A stretch of DNA of 21,022 nt from an uncultured Bacteroidales bacterium (GTDB taxonomy: Bacteria; Bacteroidota; Bacteroidia; Bacteroidales; Paludibacteraceae), in assembly GCA_946615455.1 (NCBI GenBank), contig CAMOHN010000003.1, positions 1 through 21,022 of the forward strand, read 5' to 3'. How positions within the stretch are numbered: the first letter of the stretch is position 1; the number at the start of each line of letters is the position of its first letter. Shown here in pieces: positions 13,534 to 18,972 of the stretch. Position numbers and translations under genes: made by a program. Below the pieces are notes generated by a model. It did no database searches and was not told the origin of the DNA. It saw nothing but the letters and a program-made list of their open reading frames with translations.

Positions 13534-14805
13534 ATGTTGAAAGGCAAGCACATCGTGGTCGGTCTGTCAGGTGGAATAGCCGCCTACAAGATTCCCGACC
13601 TGATTCGTTGTTTGATTAAGGCGGGTGCAGAAGTCAAGGTGACATGCACACGGCACGCACTGGAGTTTGTGACCGAACTGACCCTACGCACACTGAGCGG
13701 CAATGCTGTTTATAGCGATGTGTTTGCGTCGGTCAACGCGCACTCAACTGAGCATATATCCCTCCCCGATTGGGCAGACCTGATGCTCATTGCACCTGCC
13801 ACGGCCAATGTGTTGGGCAAGATGGCTGCGGGCATAGCAGACGATGCCTTGACCACCACCTTCGCAGCCACGGTGGCACGCAAGCCGGTGGTCATAGCCC
13901 CTGCCATGAATGACAAGATGTACGCCAATGCTGCCACTCGGTCTTCATTGGAGCAACTGAGTTGCACGGAGGGTGTCATGGTGCTGGACGCAGCCGAAGG
14001 CTTTTTGGCATGCGGCACCACGGGCAAAGGGCGTATGCAGGAAAACGACGTAATCATGGAAGCCGTTGAGACGGCCCTGACAGACAAGAGCCTGATGGGT
14101 AGGCACATCCTCATCACTGCCGGTCCTACGCGCGAACGCATAGACCCTGTTCGCTATGTGAGCAACGACTCGTCGGGCAAGATGGGTTATGCCCTTGCGC
14201 GCGAGTGTCTGCGCCGCGGAGCACGGGTGACCCTGATTAGCGGACCGACCAATCAGCAAATAACAACCGTCCCCTTATTTTCCCTCAATGAAAGTCAACA
14301 GCCGCCACGCAACCGAAACAAGCTGACACTTATACCCATAGAGTCGGCACAAGAAATGTATGATGCAGCAGTCAATGTCTTCACCGATGATTCGCAAGCC
14401 GGTATTCATCGTGCCGATACAGCTATTCTTTCGGCGGCGGTGGCAGACTTTACTCCCGCCGAGAAGGCAACCGAGAAGCGCAAGAAACAGCCGGGACAGA
14501 CAGAGATGCAACTGCGTATGGTCATCACGCAAGACATTGCAGCCACCTTGGGACGACTCAAACAGAGCGGACAACGAATCATCGGTTTTGCCCTTGAGAC
14601 CGAACACGAACATGAGAATGCGCTTTTGAAACTGCGTGGCAAGCACATGGATGCCATTGTGCTGAACTCGCTTCGCGACAAGGGAGCGGGTTTTGGTGTG
14701 GACACCAACAAGGTGACTTTGCTCCGTTCAGACGGGACAGAAAACGACCTCCCGCTAATGCTCAAACAGGAGGTCGCTGCTTGCATCGTAACGATGCTAT
14801 GTTGA
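13534..14805 (+). CDS. coaBC: Bifunctional CoaBC (PPC decarboxylase / PPC synthetase)
   Basis: CoaBC joins cysteine to 4'-phosphopantothenate (C-terminal CoaB) and decarboxylates the product (N-terminal flavoprotein CoaC) in CoA synthesis. The protein has 423 residues. CoaC: SGGIAAYK (12-19), His74 in TEHISL (equivalent of E. coli H75), PAMNDKMY (123-130), and Cys160 in ACGTTGKGRM. CoaB: ITAGPTRERIDPVRYVSN (194-211), SSGKMG, AAVADF (301-306), and the Lys cluster EKRKK. An insertion of roughly 15 residues (about 247-262, FSLNESQQPPRNRNK) lengthens the CoaB loop after SGPT. It is the last gene of its operon; a terminator follows 48 bases after the stop. Confidence 0.96.
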   Translation: MLKGKHIVVGLSGGIAAYKIPDLIRCLIKAGAEVKVTCTRHALEFVTELTLRTLSGNAVYSDVFASVNAHSTEHISLPDWADLMLIAPATANVLGKMAAGIADDALTTTFAATVARKPVVIAPAMNDKMYANAATRSSLEQLSCTEGVMVLDAAEGFLACGTTGKGRMQENDVIMEAVETALTDKSLMGRHILITAGPTRERIDPVRYVSNDSSGKMGYALARECLRRGARVTLISGPTNQQITTVPLFSLNESQQPPRNRNKLTLIPIESAQEMYDAAVNVFTDDSQAGIHRADTAILSAAVADFTPAEKATEKRKKQPGQTEMQLRMVITQDIAATLGRLKQSGQRIIGFALETEHEHENALLKLRGKHMDAIVLNSLRDKGAGFGVDTNKVTLLRSDGTENDLPLMLKQEVAACIVTMLC

Positions 14806-14852
14806 AAGGTTAATCGGGTTGTTTTCCAAAAGAAGTATTTCTTGTTACATAG

Positions 14853-14893
14853 GCGTTTTTGGTTGAGTTTCCTGACTGAAGACGCTTTTTTTT
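14853..14893 (+). terminator. Intrinsic terminator after coaBC
   Basis: The 5' arm 14853-14865 pairs with 14873-14885 over 13 positions with no bulge (eight Watson-Crick and five G-U pairs) around a 7-base loop (AGTTTCC), followed by eight T (14886-14893). The G-U pairs mean the stem is good only in plus-strand RNA. The T tract overlaps the last stop-codon bases of the convergent DUF3276 gene. Confidence 0.7.
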
Positions 14894-15296
14894 ATTTGCG
14901 TCTGCCAAATCCAAAGAATCCACGGTGTGATTTTTCTTCTTCCACCGCATCCGATGCTTCGTCTGGCACTGTCGTTGAGTCTATTTTCATTTCGCGGTCG
15001 TTATGCTCTTCCCTTTCGGGTATATCACCTAATGAGTCTCTCACGAAATTGATAACATCTGTCAGTCCTTCGGTGAAGTGGGAAAAGTCTTCTTTGTATA
15101 AGAACAATTTATGTTTTTCGAATTGTGGTGTTTCTTCTTCCGCGCCTTGTCGTCTTTTGCTCTCTGTGATGCAGAGGTAGAGGTCTTCATTGCGCGCTTT
15201 CTTGACATCCAAGTAATAGATGCGCTTACCTGCCTTGACCGAACGGGAGTAAACTATCTCCGGCTCACTCCGTTCATCCGTTTTTCGGTATTCCAT
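14892..15296 (-). CDS. DUF3276 / PUR-alpha-like nucleic-acid-binding protein
   Basis: This is a 134-residue protein. Residues 13-75 (EIVYSRSVKAGKRIYYLDVK, then LYLCITESKR, then HKLFLYKEDFSHFTEGL) form one PUR-type repeat as in the Bacteroidota/Spirochaete DUF3276 family, whose members bind single-stranded or structured nucleic acid. The C-terminal third is acidic and disordered-looking, with a short aromatic/basic end (HRGFFGFGRRK). The start ATG at 15296 follows a promoter by about 30 bases. It is monocistronic and converges on the coaBC operon. A regulatory role is inferred from the family only. Confidence 0.88.
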   Translation of the reverse strand: MEYRKTDERSEPEIVYSRSVKAGKRIYYLDVKKARNEDLYLCITESKRRQGAEEETPQFEKHKLFLYKEDFSHFTEGLTDVINFVRDSLGDIPEREEHNDREMKIDSTTVPDEASDAVEEEKSHRGFFGFGRRK

Positions 15297-15327
15297 TTGT
15301 CATAAGTATTAGTTGGGTTTGACGGGA

Positions 15328-15357
15328 CAAAAGTAAAGAAAAAATTATAACCACAAA
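15328..15357 (-). promoter_or_regulatory. Promoter of the DUF3276 gene
   Basis: On the minus strand the -7 box TACTTTTG (15328-15335) is perfect; TTTG lies at 15354-15357 with an 18-base spacer, one short of the usual range. The ATG is 31 bases downstream of the -7 box. Confidence 0.75.
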
Positions 15358-15457
15358 ACAAATTGATATTTTTTTACACTTTTTTAGTATTTTTTTGTTA
15401 TTTTCTTTGTTTTCCCCGTTTCAGAATGCACAAAAACTGGAAAAAAGGGGGGCTTTG

Positions 15458-15488
15458 TTGCACACATTGACGAATGGCTGTACATTTG
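15458..15488 (+). promoter_or_regulatory. Promoter of the YtxH-holin-AI-2E-kdsB run
   Basis: TACATTTG at 15481-15488 fits the -7 consensus TAnnTTTG. The -33 element is weak: TTGC at 15458-15461 with a 19-base spacer; a better TTTG lies four bases further upstream, too far for the usual spacing. The first start codon is 60 bases downstream. Confidence 0.6.
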
Positions 15489-15548
15489 CCGCGTCAATAA
15501 AAATGAGATTGACAACGAAAAAAATAATCATAAAAACATTAGCACATT

Positions 15549-15764
15549 ATGGCACATTCATCATCCAATGTATTGGCAGCCTTTTTAGGAGGTGCCTTGT
15601 TAGGCGGTTTAGCCGCTTTGTTGTTGGCTCCTAAGTCGGGGAAAGAGTTGCGTGAAGAATTGAAGGAACTGGCAGAGCGTGAGGCAGAGCGTTGCGGTTG
15701 CGAGCACCATAGCGGTCATGGTTGCTGCCACCATAAGGACGAAGTTGAGGAGGAACAGGCATGA
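15549..15764 (+). CDS. YtxH-domain membrane protein with Cys/His-rich tail
   Basis: This is a 71-residue protein. One N-terminal membrane segment (about residues 8-26, Gly/Ala/Leu-rich) is followed by APKSGKELREEL, the hallmark of the YtxH family, and a short charged helix. Residues 49-62 form a Cys/His cluster with four Cys (49, 51, 59, 60) and five His (53, 54, 57, 61, 62), ending in an acidic tail (DEVEEEQA). The cluster suggests metal binding; ordinary YtxH proteins have no such tail as far as I know. YtxH proteins are small stress-linked membrane proteins of unclear role. It overlaps the next gene by ATGA. Confidence 0.88.
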   Translation: MAHSSSNVLAAFLGGALLGGLAALLLAPKSGKELREELKELAEREAERCGCEHHSGHGCCHHKDEVEEEQA

Positions 15765-16297
15765 GCGATTGGTTGCAAGAAGAATACGGGTATGTCATAT
15801 CGGATGTAAAAGAGTATGGCAAAACCCGCTGGGAATGGCTCAAACTCAAATTGTTGGATAAGTTAGGGCGTATTGCGGGGCTGTTGCTGTTCGGTTTTGC
15901 GCTTATTCTGCTGTTCTTTGCCATCTTGGTAGGCGGAGGCATTGCCCTAATCTATGCGTTGAGTACTTGTATGCCAACTTGGGTGGCAGCCTTGATTGTT
16001 ACAGCCATCTGGGCTTTGGTGCTCACCGGTGTCATCCTGCTGCGCAAGCAGTTGTTCATCAATCCGATGCTCGGTGCTATTGCAGAGATTCTGCTTACAG
16101 ACAAGCCGAAAAGGAAACTGACCGAAGATACGCTTCGTCAGCAGACCGAGATGATGGAATACAAGGCTCAGGCTCAGGAGATGGGGCTGCAGCGCGAGGC
16201 CAAGCGTGTGGAACGCAGTTGGACTGAGGTTATTGCCCGCCTGACTTCGGCGGGTAACATCATTCGGACCATTCTGGGCTGGTTCAAACGTTCATAA
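15761..16297 (+). CDS. Holin-superfamily-like two-helix membrane protein
   Basis: This is a 178-residue protein with two strong transmembrane helices (about 39-65 and 73-95), an amphipathic N-terminus (YGKTRWEWLKLKLLDKLGR) and a long cytosolic charged helix (110-155). The pattern fits the Phage_holin_3_6 (PF07332) family of bacterial envelope proteins, which commonly follow YtxH genes in Bacteroidota. Despite the name there is no phage context here: no lysin and no structural gene. The role is unknown; being coupled to YtxH (ATGA overlap) suggests that they act together in the inner membrane. The next gene starts 22 bases downstream. Confidence 0.83.
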   Translation: MSDWLQEEYGYVISDVKEYGKTRWEWLKLKLLDKLGRIAGLLLFGFALILLFFAILVGGGIALIYALSTCMPTWVAALIVTAIWALVLTGVILLRKQLFINPMLGAIAEILLTDKPKRKLTEDTLRQQTEMMEYKAQAQEMGLQREAKRVERSWTEVIARLTSAGNIIRTILGWFKRS

Positions 16298-16319
16298 TCC
16301 CGTAGCCCTTAATTCTGTT

Positions 16320-17420
16320 ATGTTAGACTCCCGACCCTTTGATTTGGATCGCACGGTGCGTTTGGTGATTGGCTTGGCCATTGCTGCCGCTTTGTTCGCC
16401 TTGACGCGCACGTTGAGCAATGTACTTCTGCCTTTCGTAGTGGCGTGGTTTGTGGCTTACTTGCTGCACCCTATCGTATCGTTTGTGCAGAACAAAATGC
16501 GCATTCGTCCACGCGGGTTGGCAATAGCCGTTACTCTCATCGTGTTGATTGCTGTGCTGGCAGGTATCGTTGCCCTTATCGTTCCGCTCATTCATAAAGA
16601 AACGGCTGAGATGTCGCGCCTCGTGAGCGAATATGTCAAGGGCATACATATTGACACACTATTGCCTGTCGCATGGCAGGAAATACTCCGAGATTGGCTG
16701 CAAAGTGCCGATATCAGCACCCTTATGTCGCAAATCAATGTCGGTACCATTGCCGAGAAAGTGTATGACTACGCCGGTGGAATCATAGGCGGTTCGCTCA
16801 GTTTTCTGTCCAGTCTGTTTGTGGTGTTTGCCGTGTTCTTGTATCTGGTCTTTATCTTATTAGACTATGAGACGCTCAACGGGGGCATGCGTGAAATGAT
16901 TCCGGGCAAATACCGCCAAGTGGTAGAAGGTGTGCTCAACGACTTGGAGCAGGGTATGAACAAATACTTTCGCGGTCAGGCACTGATTGCTACCACGGTG
17001 GGCGTACTGTTCAGCATCGGTTTTCTCATCATGGGGCTGCCTTTGGCGGTGGTGGTAGGCTTGTTTATTGGTTTACTGAATATGGTTCCGTATATGCAGG
17101 CGTTTGGTATTCCGATTACGATGCTGTTGGGACTGCTGCAATCTGCCAATACGGGCACTGCGTATTGGATTATATTACTTGAGATCTTGGCCGTGTTCGT
17201 AGTGGTGCAGTCCATACAAGACTTGCTGCTCAATCCGCTCATTATGGGCAATGTGATAGGCATGAACCCGGCTGTGATGTTGCTCTCACTCTCTATTTGG
17301 GGGTATCTATTAGGTGTGGCAGGTATGATTATAGCCTTGCCGCTGACTACGGTACTCATTTCGTATTACAAACGCTTTGTATTAGGACAGGAGGCAGACG
17401 TATGCAAGCCATCGGATTGA
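16320..17420 (+). CDS. AI-2E family transporter
   Basis: This is a 366-residue inner-membrane protein of PF01594. About eight hydrophobic segments: 14-30, 33-49, 66-92, 155-182, 219-240, 242-268, 280-300 and 317-347, with a soluble loop (93-153) after the third, the family topology. The conserved GLFIGLLNMVPYMQAFG segment (247-263) corresponds to the family GLLN.(I/V)PY motif. Members have been linked to autoinducer-2 export or Na+/H+ antiport; the substrate cannot be told here. Its last 19 bases overlap kdsB, whose ribosome-binding site lies inside this gene. Confidence 0.9.
   Translation: MLDSRPFDLDRTVRLVIGLAIAAALFALTRTLSNVLLPFVVAWFVAYLLHPIVSFVQNKMRIRPRGLAIAVTLIVLIAVLAGIVALIVPLIHKETAEMSRLVSEYVKGIHIDTLLPVAWQEILRDWLQSADISTLMSQINVGTIAEKVYDYAGGIIGGSLSFLSSLFVVFAVFLYLVFILLDYETLNGGMREMIPGKYRQVVEGVLNDLEQGMNKYFRGQALIATTVGVLFSIGFLIMGLPLAVVVGLFIGLLNMVPYMQAFGIPITMLLGLLQSANTGTAYWIILLEILAVFVVVQSIQDLLLNPLIMGNVIGMNPAVMLLSLSIWGYLLGVAGMIIALPLTTVLISYYKRFVLGQEADVCKPSD
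17389..17394 (+). promoter_or_regulatory. Strong Shine-Dalgarno of kdsB
   Basis: AGGAGG lies 7 bases before the ATG at 17402, inside the AI-2E gene. Consensus Shine-Dalgarno sites are rare in this window, so this one supports the ATG at 17402 as the kdsB start over the longer in-frame extension. Confidence 0.75.
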
Positions 17421-18187
17421 TACCTGCTCGTTGGGCCAGCAGCCGTTTCCCGGGCAAGCCATTGGCTCAAATAGGCGGTAAGCCTATGATACAGCGCGTC
17501 TATGAGCAAGCGCGCAAGGCGCTGGACACGGTGGTGGTAGCCACTGACGACAGCCGCATCTTCGACTGTGTTACATCCTTTGGTGGGCAAGCCGTGATGA
17601 CCCGCAGCGACCACCGTTGCGGCACCGAGCGATGCCTCGAAGCCTACCAAACGATTCTCTCTGCCCCTGAAGCGTATGGTCTTACAGCCCAAGCGATGAG
17701 CGACGAACAGGACATCGTAGTGGTCAATGTGCAAGGCGATGAGCCGTTCATTCAGCCCGAGCAGATCCGTTTGCTTCTTGGCTGTTTTCCCACGGAGATT
17801 GCCACCTTGGTCAAGCCATTCCGTGCAAACGACACATGGGAGCAACTCGCTAACCCCAACACACCCAAAGTGGCTGTGTCAAAAGACGGTCGTGCGTTAT
17901 TGTTCTCCCGTTCGGTTATTCCATACTTTCGTGGCGTACCGCAAGACGAGTGGCTCAGCCGGAGGCAGTACTACGGACACATAGGCATGTATGCCTACCG
18001 CGGCGATGTGCTGCGGCAAATAGTATCTTTGCCGATGTCCGAATTGGAGCAGACCGAGAGCCTCGAACAACTCCGTTGGTTAGACCATGGCTATACCATC
18101 CGCGTAGCGGTTAGCGAGCAGTCCTCGGTCGGTATAGATACACCGGAAGACTTGCAACGAGCAGAGCAGTTCCTGCTAAACTCCTAA
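17402..18187 (+). CDS. kdsB: 3-deoxy-manno-octulosonate cytidylyltransferase
   Basis: KdsB activates Kdo as CMP-Kdo for the LPS inner core. The 261-residue protein starts at the ATG after AGGAGG and gives MQAIGLIPARWASSRFPGK, the family N-terminus. Visible: CTP-binding PARWASSRFPGKPL (8-21), ATDD (47-50), the RSDHRCGTER segment, Mg-binding VQGDEPF with D113, and GIDTPEDLQRAE near the end. All core residues are in place. It overlaps the AI-2E gene by 19 bases and is followed by deoD after 28 bases. Confidence 0.97.
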   Translation: MQAIGLIPARWASSRFPGKPLAQIGGKPMIQRVYEQARKALDTVVVATDDSRIFDCVTSFGGQAVMTRSDHRCGTERCLEAYQTILSAPEAYGLTAQAMSDEQDIVVVNVQGDEPFIQPEQIRLLLGCFPTEIATLVKPFRANDTWEQLANPNTPKVAVSKDGRALLFSRSVIPYFRGVPQDEWLSRRQYYGHIGMYAYRGDVLRQIVSLPMSELEQTESLEQLRWLDHGYTIRVAVSEQSSVGIDTPEDLQRAEQFLLNS

Positions 18188-18215
18188 ACTTATTAACACC
18201 TTAACAACGTATATT

Positions 18216-18926
18216 ATGAAATCGCAAACACCGACCCCTCATATAGGGGCACAATATGGCGAAATAGCCGAAACCGTAATTATGGCGGGCGACCCGCTGC
18301 GTGCTAAGTTTATGGCAGAACGTTTTTTGGAGAATCCCGTCCAGTTCAACAATGTTCGCAGCATGTTGGGCTTTACCGGCACCTACAAAGGCAAGCGTAT
18401 CAGCGTGATGGGACACGGTATGGGCATCCCCAGTATTGGTATTTATACCTACGAGTTGTTCAATTTCTACGATGTACAGACCATTATCCGCGTCGGTTCA
18501 TGTGGTGCGCGTCAGACGTATGTACAATTGGGCGACTTGGTGATTGCGCAGGCATGCTGTACGGACAGCAATTATGCAGCGCAATATAACCTGCCCGGTT
18601 CGTATTCGCCGATTGCCGACTTTGACCTATGCCGACGTGCAGCCGATGCGTGCGAGCGGTTGGGCTATCGCTACCATGTAGGCAATGTGTTCTCGGCAGA
18701 TATCTTCTATTGCGAAGACGAACGCAAGCAGAACTGGACCAAGATGGGCGTGTTGGCAGACGAGATGGAAGCACCGGCTCTGTATATGAATGCAGCCCGT
18801 GCCGGAAAGAAAGCACTGGTTATCTGCACTGTCAGCGACCACATACTCACCGGCGAGGCCACCACTGCCGAACAGCGCCAGAACACCTTCACGCAGATGA
18901 TGGATGTGGCGTTCTCTATTGTTTAA
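18216..18926 (+). CDS. deoD: Purine nucleoside phosphorylase, DeoD type
   Basis: DeoD cleaves purine (deoxy)nucleosides with phosphate, in purine salvage. The protein has 236 residues. Family features: TPTPHIGA with H9 (E. coli H4), phosphate-binding GDPLRAK (25-31), RVGSCGA (92-98), EMEAPALY (183-190, ribose binding), and SDHI with D208 (E. coli D204, the general acid). The Ala-Pro after EME departs from the usual EMEAA; the catalytic residues are kept. The ATG start follows an AT-rich 28-base gap from kdsB. After the stop come two 17-bp direct repeats and then tamL. Confidence 0.96.
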   Translation: MKSQTPTPHIGAQYGEIAETVIMAGDPLRAKFMAERFLENPVQFNNVRSMLGFTGTYKGKRISVMGHGMGIPSIGIYTYELFNFYDVQTIIRVGSCGARQTYVQLGDLVIAQACCTDSNYAAQYNLPGSYSPIADFDLCRRAADACERLGYRYHVGNVFSADIFYCEDERKQNWTKMGVLADEMEAPALYMNAARAGKKALVICTVSDHILTGEATTAEQRQNTFTQMMDVAFSIV

Positions 18927-18929
18927 CAT

Positions 18930-18968
18930 TTGTTTCATAATAGTTTAGCGGTTGTTTCACAATAGTTT
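18930..18968. repeat. Two 17-bp direct repeats with 22-bp period
   Basis: TTGTTTCATAATAGTTT (18930-18946) and TTGTTTCACAATAGTTT (18952-18968) differ at one position and start 22 bases apart, two helical turns. They fill nearly the whole 46-base gap between deoD and the tamL start, ending four bases before the ATG. Confidence 0.85.
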
Positions 18969-18972
18969 GTGA

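Noticed and set aside
15405..15460. Possible hairpin (CCCC...GGGG) between DUF3276 and the YtxH gene as a terminator
   Set aside because: The stem is interrupted and no T tract follows on either strand.
15761..16297. Phage holin as a sign of a prophage
   Set aside because: No lysin, capsid, integrase or att site nearby; this family is common in bacterial envelope operons next to YtxH.
17297..17401. N-terminal extension of kdsB
   Set aside because: It lies within the AI-2E coding sequence and adds non-conserved residues; the ATG at 17402 has a strong Shine-Dalgarno and the canonical N-terminus.
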